Part shown: in pieces, positions 45,659 to 58,546 of the stretch
Layout: each line of letters begins with the position of its first letter
Numbering within the stretch: position 1 is the first letter of the stretch
NCBI GenBank assembly: GCA_024336345.1
Contig: JANFOG010000002.1
Location: forward strand, 2,418,001 to 2,482,000
From: Mariannaea sp. PMI_226
Lineage: Eukaryota > Ascomycota > Sordariomycetes > Hypocreales > Nectriaceae
Length of the DNA stretch: 64,000 nt
Reading direction: 5' to 3'
Program-made: the position numbers and the translations under genes
The notes under the pieces: model-generated
The model's database searches: none
Told to the model about the DNA's origin: nothing
What the model saw: only the letters and a program-made list of their open reading frames with translations

Positions 45659-47982
45659 TTATCTGGCCTTAGTCTTGCCACCATTCTTCTTAGCTTTGCT
45701 GTCTATCGTTGCATAAATGCTTGAATCTTCGTTTGCGAAAAGTTCTTGATCACCCTTACCGCCAAGCTGCATAAACTCGGCTGGCGCTCGCTGTTGAGCA
45801 GGTCCGGCTTCCTTGGGTGGGTTGTTTACTCGGTTCTTGTTTTTCGAGAAGACCTTGACAGGGTTTTTGTCCTTTCCTACCTCGAGTTGGGCCGTGACCT
45901 GGACGGAATTGATAGACGACAGCAACGTCCGTTCACGAGCAGGAGCACGGCGATTAACCTCAAGCCCAGCAATGCCTCCGACGAGGCCACCAGTACTGTC
46001 GTTGACGTTTGGCGTTTTGGCTTTCATCCAGGGGTGTGATAGACACTGGTCAATTGTGAACCTCTTTTCAGGATCAACAATGAGCATTGAATCAATGAGG
46101 TCAACTTTAGACTGTTAGCATTGATTACATCTTCACAAATGATGGGATCGAAGGGAATAATTCTTACGGGCAGGATCACCAACGGAATCCCAGTATGGGG
46201 AGGGGTAGTCAAATCGACCACTCCTAATTTGCTGTGAGAGGGTAAATGGGAAATCGCGAGAGTAGAGTTCGTCTGAGAATGGGGGGAAGCCGCAAAGGCA
46301 AATATACAAGACTACACCAAGAGACCAGATATCAACGGCTTTGGTGTACTTTCGCTGTTTCGAGTCGGCTAGAATCTCAGGGGCGACATAGCTCGGTGTG
46401 CCACAGAGAGTTGTTGTAAATGACTCCTCTCCAATAATTTTGGCCAAGCCGAAGTCAGCTAGCTTGACATGGAGATTCTTGTCGACCAGTAAGATATTCT
46501 CAGGTTTGATGTCGCGGTGAACAATGTTCCGCTCGTGCTAAGTGCAGGATATGTGAGACAGGTTTGGCGACTTTCTGGACTAGAGCAAATCAAAACTTAC
46601 CAGATACTTGATACCCTGGAAGAGCTGGAGAAACAGGCTTCGCGTCTCATTCTCGCTGAGCTTCTGTTTCATGACGATGTAATTGAACAACTCTCCTTCG
46701 GGAGCCAACTCCAAAATCAGATACACACGATCGCGTTCATAAAATGTGTCCTTGAGGCAAAGCACATTCGGATGACTGACGCCCATAAGCACACCGATTT
46801 CTTGTTGTAACCCTTCCGTTTTGGAACGATCCTCAATACCCGGGTGCTTTGTAAAGATCTTGACGGCATAACGTTGACCAGTTGACTTCTCCACGCATAG
46901 ATAAACTTCTGCAAAGTGGCCCTTGCCGAGCTTCTCAAGTAGAGTGTACTGCTGCTTGAAGGAGTTCGTTTGTCGAGTCCTGGGGTAGCGGAATACGAAA
47001 CGCGCCTTGCCATGCACAGCAATCTCGTCTTGTTCTTCCAATTCACGTCGCTGGTTTCGTCCGACGATGGCCTCATTCACGTAGGTTCCATTGCTTGACA
47101 GGTCCTCTACGATTGCCACGGTGTCGGTACCTTTGTTTTCAGTGAAAATGAGGCAGTGTCGGTTCGAGACGATGCCGTCATTCACCACAATGTCTGCAAG
47201 AGTGAGGTCAGTCACCGAAGTTGGAAAGCACATGAACTGCAGGTTACTCACCACACTCAGGATGGCGTCCAATGAGGTAACCACCTGAGGAGGCGTTCTT
47301 AGACGACTTCTTTTTCTCCTGCGCCTCATCTTCCTTTGGCAAAGGCGATTTTCCCTTAGAATGCTTGGGATCGGTCTTGGTCGCGTCTGCAATAGTGTCG
47401 GGAAGCGGACAGGCACCGCGTTTCTTGAGCACTATGGGCTTCTCGCCATATTTTGGATCTAATGGGACAAGATACCCCCAGACTCCCTCGGCAATTTCGT
47501 CATCCAATTCTTCGGAAAGGGCAGGATGGCGATCGACGAACTGGCTAAGTGGTTGGGTATCCTGAGGTGGTGATGACAATGCTTGGCCCTGGGAGAAGGC
47601 ATCCTCAGTCTTTTTGGGGGTGACTTCCTCAATTCGACGGCCCGGCGGTGTTGCGGTAGGCTCTTTGTAGATTTCACTAGAGTCCTCAGTTGCGAGATGT
47701 GTTAAAGGCGTCGGGAGATGCTGCTTGTTGACCACAGGGGTTTTCTCGGCGGGATCCGGCGACGCACGATCGGCTCGACGGGCTTTCTTCGTTCCTGTTT
47801 CATCTTCTGGCAATGAACGCTGAAGGAGCCAGATCGCGTTAGCAAAGAAATGGCTTGAGATAGGCAGATGATTTGGCGATGGCATCACCAAGCTTGCGCC
47901 GGACAGCTTCGGGCATTTGGGAATCAGTAGGGGGACTGACACGCGGGCGCTTCAATTGGCTCTTTTCGGTTTGCGGAGCCAT
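45659..47982 (-). CDS. prd-4: Checkpoint kinase 2 family FHA kinase (PRD-4/Cds1-like)
   Basis: A Ser/Thr kinase that relays DNA-damage and replication-stress signals; the Neurospora Chk2 PRD-4 also feeds damage signals into the circadian clock. Five exons (47889-47982, 47252-47806, 46601-47193, 46168-46537, 45659-46104) give 685 residues. The N-terminal 200 residues are disordered with an SQ/TQ group (FSQGQ, DTQPL, LSQF), the type of site used by ATM/ATR kinases. One FHA domain follows at about 200-300 (IGRHPEC, SNRHC, DLSSNGTYVNEA). The kinase domain (about 315-600) has GKGHFAEVY, YAVKIF, HRDIKPEN (Asp about 423), DFG (about 442-444), GTPSYVAPE and DIWSLGVVLYICL. A single FHA domain before the kinase fits Chk2/Cds1/PRD-4 rather than Rad53, which has two. 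Dun1 is the alternative. The first intron is the least certain: the donor is GTGATG, and only the acceptor at the CCAG before AAGATG keeps frame. Confidence 0.92.
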
Positions 47983-50411
47983 GTCCACGGCGAAGCTCGA
48001 CAGGGAGCTGTAAAGAAGCAACGAGCGAGAAGTAATGCACGGGAGGGCAAGTTGAACGAGAATGGAAATGGATGGAGTTTTTGACGGATGAAAGAATGCT
48101 GCCTGGGGAAGAGGGAAGCAATCGGAGATGCCGTGCGAATGGCCAGGACCTGGACGACTACTGTCGAGCGTGAGTGGAGGAGGGAGCCTAAAACCAGGAC
48201 GTTTGAAGGGCTGAGCGAGAGCCTAGGAGCTACTAATTAAGGTCGACGGGAGTCAAGCCACACACTAGTAGGACCTACCTACCTTGAAAATGGGACTATG
48301 TATGTACGTATTTTTTTTTCGGCCCCCAATATGTAACTGACAGACGCGGCAGAATATATGGACGAGATGATGTGGTAGAGGGTCCAGTCAAGTAGTTGGG
48401 AGAGAGAGAGAGAAGGAGAGAAATGGCACTGTGATGTTTATATACTAAAGCAAGACCGAATGAGGGTGAAGAGATAAGGGAGGAAGGAGGCTTGAACTAG
48501 ATCACCAACACCGATTCTCCCTGGTGACCACTCACTTAGAAGGCAAGGTAGTCGGGGTACTGTACGATGTAGTGTAGTGTACGCATTGCCATCATAATGT
48601 GATGTGCATAGGAATACGGAGTCGCCTGTATGTGCGGTATGAGGTGCCCTACATACCTAATTACCTGGTAGGGAGACATAACGTGCCGTAGAAGCACACA
48701 AGCACAACCAAGCCCATCCATCCCACGAGGGTCGGGCGGTCCTCCCTTGCAGCTTGGAGCAAGTAATGACATAACCGTGTGGCTTAGTTCCCAGGGGCCA
48801 GGAGGGTAAAGTACTCACTCTACCGCCATGGCCGATGGCTCCAACTCTTCCAATAGTAAGGTACTGGTCATACCAGGAGTTTTGTTTGTAATCAACTTCA
48901 GCACACCATACTTTGTACATCCTCAATATTCTGCGTCCATCCTGCTACAGTAATTTACAGTCTACCTCCCATGGATAGCGGTAGCTCGGTACATCTTCCA
49001 CCAAGTTGTGATATCCGATGACTCAATCACCAAGCCATACGTCCACTAGTTTACTTTCCGGTTCGTTCTTGGACAGTTCCCACAACTCTCAACGGCTGAA
49101 AAATGATCGGCGTGGAAGTCATCATCAGCCACTCGAGGCCACCTACGACAGTGCTATCTATGTATCTAGGGTATCAACAAGTTAGACTACATAGCAGGTC
49201 AGGTATGTTAAGTAGAACTGCCTGGTAGTCTGCCTAATTACCTTGCCTACCGTACAGATTACAGAATAACCCGATAATTAGTTCCTATGCACCATAGTGC
49301 TGCAACACCTACCGGTACAAAGGTCCAGTCTCGAGTCCCCGCAATCGCTACCCCCTGTCAACTCTCCTGCATGTGCTCCTCTTGTAATCTCAGATCCTGG
49401 AATGGTTCAGTCACCGGCTCTCCGGTCACTCGACTTTCTCCTCCAACAGGTTGCTGTCTTATCCTATTCCCATCTTTCTTCTCTCATCAGCACAAAAACC
49501 AGAAAAACATTCACAGAGTGTCTCAGAACCTCCCTCCCATCACCTGCCCCTGTCCTGCCCATCTGCCACAGTCAGGGCTTACCTTCTCGTCCAACCCGTG
49601 CCAGGACCATTCATCGTCCCACTTCATGGCTTGAGTGACTCGACCAGTCACGTTCCACACCAGCGTGAGTCTCCATCTCCCATGACTCAATTAGGGAACC
49701 GCCGAAGAAGAAGAGGTGACAGCAACCGCGCCACAGCTGCAATTCAGATGCAAGTTTGAAACCCCATCCCCAAATTTATGGAACCAAAATGGCCTATGGC
49801 CTATGGCATGTGCGGGCACACCTCTAAAGCCTGCGTGAGTCTCATCACTCCGTCTTCTGCCAACTTCGCGGTCTGTAAAGGCACATTCTGAACAAGAAGT
49901 AATTACTCCGTGCATAGTAGAAGAAAAACTTAAGATACCGGCATTACCATTATTCAATACCCATGCCTTCCACTGCCTTGCAGTGAGGTGGCTAAGCATA
50001 TCCAACTGTCTCGATCGCATCTGATCTATCTGGCCCTGCAATTGCACCAAGCGACGATTCCCGTTCACCACTAACTATCTTAGACTACTTCACGTAAACC
50101 TACCTATAACCCGCGCCCCCAAAGAAACGAATTTCAGATCTCACACGCGTGTGTCGTTCCTCTTTCTGGGAAGGAGAAAAAAAAGGGAGGAGAAAGCCAT
50201 CATCTTCCAACGCCGTAAAACTCCCCTGCGCCCGTCCACACCAAATCAATATTACCACCCCCAATCCCCCATTAATTATATTGGTGGAAAATGCGCCTAT
50301 TGCCAGAACTCAAAACAAAATTCATGTCCCTCCCAGAGTTCTTAGGCGAGATAATTCGTACAGGTGGTGGCAGAGTCCGAGGCCTGCCATTCGATCCTAG
50401 AATCCAGGCTC
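47983..50411. other. Intergenic region upstream of the Chk2 kinase gene
   Basis: The first 450 bp are the probable promoter of the kinase gene, with GAGA repeats near 48400-48420. The rest holds short frames without family character. A minus-strand segment at about 49785-50070 looks slightly protein-like when a possible intron is removed, but I could not build a complete gene. Confidence 0.5.
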
Positions 50412-53400
50412 CTACTTCTCGGGGATTGGGGACCTAGCCAATCTACCACCCGTGCTCACACGCTTCTGTAGACGAGCCTCCTTCTCACGCCGCAGCTTCT
50501 CCGCTGCACTCATGTTGGCAGGCAGGGAGGGTACCGCATCGTTCGGCCCTGTATTTTGTCCTCGCTTCTGCTCAACATACAGTTGTGCATACCGCCCCAA
50601 GGGGAATGCAGGCATGGCTGCAGGGATCTGGGCTCCGTTTTGAACCAGAAGTTCAGCCACAGGGAATGGCACTGGTTTTTCTTTATTCGCATCAGATTGT
50701 CCTGGAGCGGGCGACGGCGCGGCTGGGTCAGCTGCAGCAAGTGCCAGCCAAACGGCGTGGGTGCCTCTCATCTTATCAACCGTGTTTGGATTTGCCCTCA
50801 GTGTAAGAGCATAGAGCACCTGCTGGATTTCGTTCTTCTTGATGGCAGCTAGAAGAGTCTCATCCGCCGTACCGTACCTTGAGAGTGTCGGCGAGATGGG
50901 TTCGACGAAAGCCCTATCAACGTATTTCGCTGTGATGAATCTGAGTCGCTGCTCTCGACTCGCTTGGGCTGTCGGCTTTAGTGACTGATCCAACTTGGCC
51001 TCCCATACCATGTTTGACACCCGGTTGCCGATGAGAAGAAGGATTTCGACGATATCGACAGTAAATGACTTGATGTCAAGTGTGAGAGATCGCACCTTGC
51101 TGATGTGGGTTCCCAGGGACCGGTGAATACCACTGCACTCGATGCACACAATAATGCCAAGGTTGATGGACACCCACTCCACCTTGGAACCAGAGCCGCA
51201 ATCCGCACACCACTGATTTCCTTGATCATTATCTCGGACCATTTGGAGAAGCCTATCAGGGTGTTCGTCGTACCCAGAGCTTGGCGTCCGGATTGCAGTT
51301 GGCCGAGCGCCAACGGTAATCCTACGACTGGGCACCCCGCTGTTGGAGCTGTTGGCGTAGTTCCCTTGGCTCAACGAATGTGACTTTCCAGTGAGTACTG
51401 AACCAATATCCCTCTTAAGAGACGAATCACCGTTAGATGATGAGGGTTTTCCTGGATATGATCGACCCTCCATTGCACTCTGGAGCGCGTTGTTGATGGA
51501 GAGAATCCAGCTGTTCATATCCTCCTCGGATGTGGCTTGGTACACTCGCTTGAAATTAGGAGTAATGACCTCGAAGCAGAATCGCCGTTCCGCATTGCGG
51601 GCTTCTCGAACGGATGCCATCCGGAGGTCGATGGGCTCCATATGGAGATCAAGTCTCTGTTTCCAATTGCTATATTCTGATAGTTTCCCTTGATCCAATA
51701 CAATCCAGAACCTAGGTGTGGTCAGTCAAATCGAGAACGTTTTCCAAAACTTTCCATGCCAAACTCACTTGTGCCAACCCTGCTTGTTCAGGTTGCGGGG
51801 GTCTACATGGCCACCAGGCCGGTTGAGGGCCCAAAGAAGCCCTTCCTTTCGGTGACCGAGTGCGGTCTGGGAAACGTCCCGTTCTTCGAGGTCCCGAAAG
51901 CCCTTAAACTTGGATTGCGCGGCGGGACTTCCCACTGAAGTTTGCGTAAGACTTCCTGGGGATCTAGAGAGTTCAGAGGCTGCGTTGGCGCCACCAGAAC
52001 TGGAGCTACCGGGAATGGCCGTCTTGAGCTGAGATCCTGTGCTGTCTGCGCGACCAAGATCGGAATCTGAGTTGTTGCCAGTATGGCCATTAGAGCCCGA
52101 GGCAGCTGGTGTAGAACTCGACGCACTAGACTGTTCCGGCTCCTTATAGGGGACGTTGCTCTTCTCAAGAAGGCGTCGCTTTTCTTCTCGCTCTCTTCTC
52201 TGATACTGATATTCTTTGTCTGCTTCTAGAACCTCAGAAGACAGCGCCTCGAGTTGAGGAAGCAGAACATCAATTTTTTTGGCAGTAGCCATGAAGCTCC
52301 TTGTTTGAGCATCAGCGAACTTGGTAAGATGAGACAGTACCTCTTGTTCTTTACGTCCACCGTGGAGATCCTGCATAAAGCTAGAGTAGTCGAAACGCTT
52401 CAACTCAAAGTTGCGCCTCTTTGTTTGATATTTGGAGTCGCTATCGGCCAACTTCTTGGCCTTGACGGAATCCTGTCGTTGGCCTAGGTATCGTGAAACG
52501 TATGCGTAATAATCTTTACTTTCTTCCTCAAAGTCTCGCTTCTTGGATTCGGCCTGCTTGATGTCGATTTGGTAGAGCTTTGTAACCGGATCAATAATTA
52601 TTTTTTGAAGATTATATGTGTTTTGCCGTTCGTATGCTAGAATCTCTCTTGAAATTTTGTCGAAGTAGTGTTCGAGAGCGGGTTGGACAGCATTCGCATT
52701 GGTATTCGAAGCGTCTCGCAATGAGTCGATAAAAGCAAGGAAAGCATCATTGGCTTCTTGTTGGCAAGAATGAGCATGTTCCGCCCGTTTCAATACCTTT
52801 TTCATTTGCGTCCTTAGGTTGCCCGTCTTCTGCTCCAAGGCTTTCAAAGTAGCTCGAAAGACGGGGCCATCGTCGCTGACCATGCCATCGTCCGCCGGCT
52901 TTGGACAGTTGATGTCGACCTTGACGAGTTCTTGAATATGAGGGACTGGTTGAGGAAGGGGAGGCGCATCGACGGGCGGCACGAGGGGTGATATAGGTTC
53001 GTCAATGTCGGGGGCCGTCATGCGGGAATCGACTGATTGAGATGAGGCGACCCGGATCTTAGGGGGAGATGCTAGAAGGAAAGGCGGGGATGGCGAACTC
53101 GGGTTGCTCAAAGGTGAGGGCGAACCTGTGACATGTTAAGCCGGGGTTCGAACTGAAGGAAACGGATGATGCCGATAAGACATACCTGACACAAAGTAGG
53201 AAAAGCTCGCCAGGGTAAGCAACTGATGAGCTCGAGAATCATACTCGACAAACTACACAGAGTTAGCACCAAGAGAACAAGAAGTCAAAGGGCTGTCAAA
53301 TCATACACTACACGAGTTCCTCCAGCCACCACCACGGTCTTCTGTCCCGCGAGGCGGCCTCCATTTCCAAGTCCATTCAAACGAGACGGATGGGCTTCCA

Positions 53401-54055
53401 CCGGTGGAATAGTCACCGACTAGAGCGACGTTGGCATTTTTATGCAGGTTCGGGTCGGCGTGAAACTCGCGAGTGACTAGATTCTCAACCTCCCTTGCGG
53501 TAGAGGCGTAGACATAAGTGAGACCCGAGATGTTCGTCATGAGGGATGGTTGCCTTGTGTCTGCGGTCGGAGGCAGAGCACCCTGCGCTTGGCGCAACAC
53601 GAAAGTGAAGGTAAATATGAGCTCGTCATCGTTGCTTAGCTTGAGAAGGAAGTTTGGCCCGCCGTTCGGGTTAGAGGGATCGGGATCCTACAGTTGGCTG
53701 TTGTTAGAGGGTTTGTCGCGCAGATTGGGATGGGTAGAGCGGAGATGAGCGCAAACGAACCTGGACGAATTCGATCGGGGCGGTGTCGCCCAGCGGCCTC
53801 GAAGCGGATAATTTTGTAGCTGGAAATGCATTGGGAGAAATGTTGACAGAACTGCGTTTTCGCGGGTTGGTGATAACCAAAGAAGTGATGCTCACTGGGA
53901 AACAACAGTCAGTATATGCGTGACCTGGGACGGCGGGATAGTGTCGTTTCAACGAGCACAAAGGAGGGGAAAACCGAGAAGGTCATCATACATCGATTCT
54001 GGTCTCTCAAGTAGAGAGATGCCCCGTCATCGGGCTTGCTGCTGACGATGCCCAT
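50412..54055 (-). CDS. csx2: ArfGAP with BAR-like and PH domains (Csx2 family)
   Basis: Stimulates GTP hydrolysis by Arf GTPases in vesicle traffic at curved, phosphoinositide-bearing membranes. Six exons (53992-54055, 53761-53894, 53307-53687, 53186-53252, 51769-53125, 50412-51711) give 1100 residues. The N-terminus MGIVSSKPDDGASLYL has Gly at position 2 and Ser at 6, so N-myristoylation is possible. The first 215 residues form a domain I cannot name. A helical BAR-like region spans about 300-520 (KLYQIDIKQAESKKRDFEEE), a PH domain about 655-770 (KQGWHKFWIVLDQGKLSEY), and the ArfGAP zinc finger about 820-940 (WCADCG, VCIECSGIHRSLG, Cys4 plus the arginine finger). Poorly conserved ankyrin-like repeats and a basic tail follow. 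The layout matches fission yeast Csx2 and animal ACAPs. The small 5' exons were placed by frame and splice signals, and all phases fit. Confidence 0.93.
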
Positions 54056-56456
54056 ATCGAGGCGCGTTGGAAGAGCAGCGGAAGACGGGGGTAAACGGGG
54101 AGGATTGTGGCCAGGCTGAGCAGCTGTCTGGATCTTTTTTAAGATGGCGGCACAACAGCGAGTCGGGCGACAGGCGGCGACGACACCGTAACAGAAGCAG
54201 GAGGAGAGGATAACTTGGTAGTAGCGCGGGGCTCAGGGCGGGACAGGGGGGGACCGTCATCTGGCGCTGAGCCAACCGGAGTGGCCCACCCACTAACGTT
54301 ACTGCTGCTGCTAGCACGAAGCAAGTAGCAGGGCGTAAAGTCTTCCTGGTGCGAACGATGTCGCAGTCAGATTGAAGCTTCCTGACCAAGCGCCAAGGGA
54401 GCCCTAGCCGGGACTGTGTGTCGGCGCGGCGATTTAGAAGAGGAGCCGTACTCTGCGATGGCGGCGCCGAGTGCGCGGATACCAAGAGCCACAGACCAGA
54501 GAGTCTGCAAGCAAGAGAAAGTTGGGGGTGGCGTCAGTGGCGGACCGACCGTGTGTGAGCCGTTTGAAAGGCAGGCGATTGATAATAATATCCTGGGTGC
54601 TATTGCGTCAAGGTTTCTTCTTCCTTACGAACAAAACTTCTGGTCGTGATGGTACACAGTGGCGGAGAAGGAACAGATGTGCCACGGCGCAACGGTCGCT
54701 AGAATCTTAGCGAAGCAAAGAATTTGAAGCTATGAGAAGGGGTAGGACTGCGGCGTCGTGGTCTAATTTATGTATGTATGTACCTTATGTAAGGTATGTG
54801 AATACAAGCAGGTTCGTCAGATGTTGACGAGACAGCGCAAAGAAAGATGGTAGCTAGTGCAGGTCGGAGACGAGGGGCGCAAGAAGAGGAGAAAGGGGAA
54901 AAGGAAAGTCGGGAAGTGCGAACAAGTCACAGGAGGAAATCGGGTTTGTGATTATTTTTTATTTTTTTTTTAACGTGAAATACCTCGTAAACAGGGACAA
55001 TAAGAGAAAGCGAGAGAGGTAAGGACATGTGTAGGGACGTGTGGGAAGAGAATCCTACGCTGGCAGAAAGGAAACCGACCAGGGATGTCGCAGGTGACTG
55101 AGATACCTCAAATAGATAATAACGAGCTCAAGTGATGGAGGTGAGGGAGGCATCCAGTCACTGCTTGTCCGTATGTGGTAAGAATAGGATACAAACGGAG
55201 TCCCTTTTTGGCACAGAGTATAGGCAGCACGTCCGAGATGGCCAGGGGGTGTTCGGTTGATAGGTATGATACGTTCGCCTGTTCATCGGGTTGGTGTTTG
55301 TTCTTATTCCTGGATGGCAGCCTTGTTCTTTGGCTGCCTGTTCCCCTTTGTGCTTTCTTGAGTGACTAGGTCCAGTACGTAGGTAGATATTTTACGGAGT
55401 GAGAGGCATCATGCGCCGCATGATGAGGGTTTTCGTTATCTTGGTCTTGGAGACTTAACACGCGCCATGCACATGCAGCCAAACCCGCAGTCACCTGCTG
55501 TACATAATTGCATGGGTGCATTTTACCCTTCTCCAACCCCAAACGGGGGAGACGCAAGAGGCCCCTGCATGGTTGGTCAAGCTCGTCAGATTCATCATCA
55601 GGCTTGGTTCAAGGGCAAGAATCCCACGTTGAACTAGAGGCAGAATGTGGCAACACCAAATTGGGATTTACCAGTACACATTACTCCCCTCGCTCGGTTT
55701 GTAATCTATCGCCAGTTGATGGCATGCCCTTATTCCTTCACCTGCAGTACCCCGATTCGCTGCAGTGTGTAGCGTAGGCAGTTCGAGGTGCTCGTAGTTT
55801 GTACGAACTTACTTCATTGGATGATGAAAGGCCCAACCAAGTCCCTCGTTGCTAGTTGAGATTTGCGTACTGTGTATGGTATTGTCAACGGACGTAACTG
55901 GAACAGGCAACAACCTTGGGTAAGGAGGTTACAGCCTGGCACGTTTCTACAAGTGTGTACCTCCGTTTTCCCCATACTAGAGTGGGATTGGATCCTACAG
56001 GTAGATAGCTCTAGTTCAGTGTGAAGAATAGACACGGTTGACAGAACGTTACCTGTCTAGGTTGAAACGGGAATCAATTGGCCGTGTGTGAGTGGAGAGA
56101 CGATTGAACAAAGTACGCTTGTAGCGCGCAATATGGATGCAGTACGAGTACCTGTACTGTCAAGAGCTTAGTTGTTACGTAGTAGACACATGGATCGAGA
56201 TGATGAGGGTGGGAATTGTCCAGGGTTTATGAGTATCATGATGGCTCGGGATTGACCCAAAAACAGCAAGACTGGTAGATGCTGTCTTTGAGCAGCTTGA
56301 GAGATATTGATGTTATCGTACATAGTAACCACTCTGGAGTAGGTAATAACTACGTAGTAAGTGCCTTCAAAACACCGCACCATAATGCCCCCAGCGCTAA
56401 ATATTGGCGGGGTAGGCGAACCCTCAATCCATCGATGAAACAAGGCTCCAACGGCG

Positions 56457-56484
56457 CCTGCGACTGAATTGCGCCAGTCGCAGG
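56457..56484. repeat. Inverted repeat with 10-bp perfect arms
   Basis: CCTGCGACTG and CAGTCGCAGG are separated by 8 nt (AATTGCGC), which would form a stable GC-rich hairpin. No U-tract follows. Confidence 0.8.
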
Positions 56485-57308
56485 GCTCGTTTGTCCGAAT
56501 GCGTCGCAGGGCGCTTCAGTCTAGGACCCTTCATCTTATCGCCCTGCAGCACTGGTAGGTCACGGCCCTACCAAATCCAATCAGTCGCTGATCCATCACA
56601 CCAGGTCGACTCACGCACCGTCTCCAACAGAAGAAGTTGGTCATTGATGTCGATCCCTAGGGGCAACCCACAGACACCCCGTCCTGGATAATTAGCAGAC
56701 AGTTATTCCAACTGCGAATTACCAGTGATCAATACGCGAAAACAAGGCAGATTCGCATAATAGGAATTAATCATATATGGATAGTAGCGCCCGTGAGATA
56801 GATGTGCACGTGTATGGCATGCCCGCCCTCGCGTCGTAATTGAGGAGTCGTGTGGACGTACAAAATGCGTGTCCCAGAGGCCGTGCAGCTTTCTCGTCGT
56901 AATCCGTGGAGCACGAGAAGCACACGACCGCTGATGGTCAGAGAGGTGGCCACGATGACTCGGGCTGTGTGGCTTTGGTGGCCTTAAGGTACGCGTACGA
57001 GGTCTGAAGCCACTGAATACCTACAAATACTCATGGCGTTATCCAAAATCAGATAATTTGCCCAGTAACACGTGGTCTCTAGTCTGATCGTTGATGAATC
57101 CACTCATACCATTGGAGGGGGCTAGAAATTCCTTCCATAGCATCCAATTTCATTATCACGACTTAATTGATAGTCTAGAGGTCCAGGACACAGGGCAAGA
57201 AAGAAAAACGTGCGCCAAGTACGGAGCACAGGGTACTGTATCCCATTGACTGTTGGATGGAGTGGCCACGGCGAACTCATGTCCCGAACTGTTATCCACG
57301 CCATCCCC

Positions 57309-57346
57309 CTGCGTCCCTGTCTGCGCCTGCGTCTGCGTCTGCGTCA
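57309..57346. repeat. TGCGTC hexanucleotide repeat
   Basis: About five imperfect copies of TGCGTC/TGCGCC in intergenic DNA. Confidence 0.85.
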
Positions 57347-58546
57347 CGATGCGGAAAATGGAAAGTGTTCACAGCAATGGCAAAGATCCGCAGCTACATT
57401 GTTGGCCACAAGCAAGTCGGCTCCAGTCACGGCACATTTTGCTGGTGATCTACAGAGAAAGCTGGTTATGATATACTTGGAACATCGCCGACGACACCAC
57501 AAGGAGAAGGGGGGGGGGCTTCATGCGCAACCCAAAACACACCGCGTCAATTCTGTCCACCTCTTTCCTCTCTCATCCGTTACGATACGTAGGAAGCCCG
57601 AGACGTCTCTCCTTTGTGTCGGAGCTTTAATACATCGCTCATAATCTGTAGACTACATAGCCACCACATAACTGACTAGCCTACCAAGATATCGTAATGC
57701 GCACTCCCGCGCTGCTGACAATGATGGGGACGACTTTGATATTGGTTTTTGGCTGGTCGCTTCTTCGGAACCTAGGAAGAACGAATGGCTTCTATCTCCA
57801 TTGAATTGGACACTTCTTTCGGAATTGCATGACTAAGTTCCAGGATTTACCATTGTACACACTTCCAATTCCAATGCATCATCAAGTCCCCCAAAGAATG
57901 ACGTACGTTTGCTTTTAACCAGGCCTCAGCTTTGCCGCCACCTTATGTCCGTCCCACTTAGGGATTTCGACCTGGATCCTAGGGTAGAATTCAGGGTACT
58001 TGAATAGCAGCAATGTCATATCGATACAAAAATAAAACAGCCCAATACCACTAAATGCAGCCATCTTACCATTGAGCTCCCTGGGTAGAAGGGGGCTGAG
58101 CTTTCATTCGGCCTCTCACCGTCAATTCGCTGTCTTACCGCCCTCCACTGTATCACAATTACGAAGTACAACCACGGGCGGCGCTCTACGTTAATTAATT
58201 AGCATGGGGCAACCCCATCCCAGCTGGGAGACTACCTATAGACTAGCAAAACATCGCCCAGTGTCCCCGAACGTCAGCTCGTCACTCCATCCATTGATCC
58301 TGCTGCACATCTCATCTTGTCCTCTTCATATCAGACGCTGTCTGACCCCTTCCCTTCCACCCGTTCAAAACATCCTCTAGCTTCCTGTCCGCCCATCTCG
58401 CCGTTTTACCTTCTGATTAACAGCAGCTTCGTAGTGATTCTTGTCTCTTGTTCCTGGTCATGAGCCAGGGCGCGCACCGACTGGTTGGGCATCATCTTGC
58501 GTCCTGAGCAACCCCGCCATCATCACCTGTTCGTCCTTTGTACGCC

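Larger units (their letters stand above)
54056..58546. other. Gene-poor region of about 4.5 kb
   Basis: Flanks are the divergent promoters of csx2 and the Munc13-like gene. A GC-rich segment at 54030-54480 gives a minus-strand frame of low-complexity Leu/Pro/Arg character that I do not accept. An inverted repeat lies at 56457-56484 and a TGCGTC repeat at 57309-57346. The last 250 bp before 58547 are CT-rich, as in fungal promoters. No mobile-element coding region is seen. Confidence 0.55.

Noticed and set aside
54027..54485. 152-codon minus-strand frame overlapping the csx2 start
   Set aside because: Leu/Pro/Arg-rich composition follows from the GC-rich sequence, and it overlaps the first csx2 exon in another frame.
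58046..58115. tRNA-like half on the minus strand (GGGAGCTCAATGGTAAGATGG)
   Set aside because: It resembles an A box and D arm, but no anticodon stem, T arm, B box or acceptor pairing follows.
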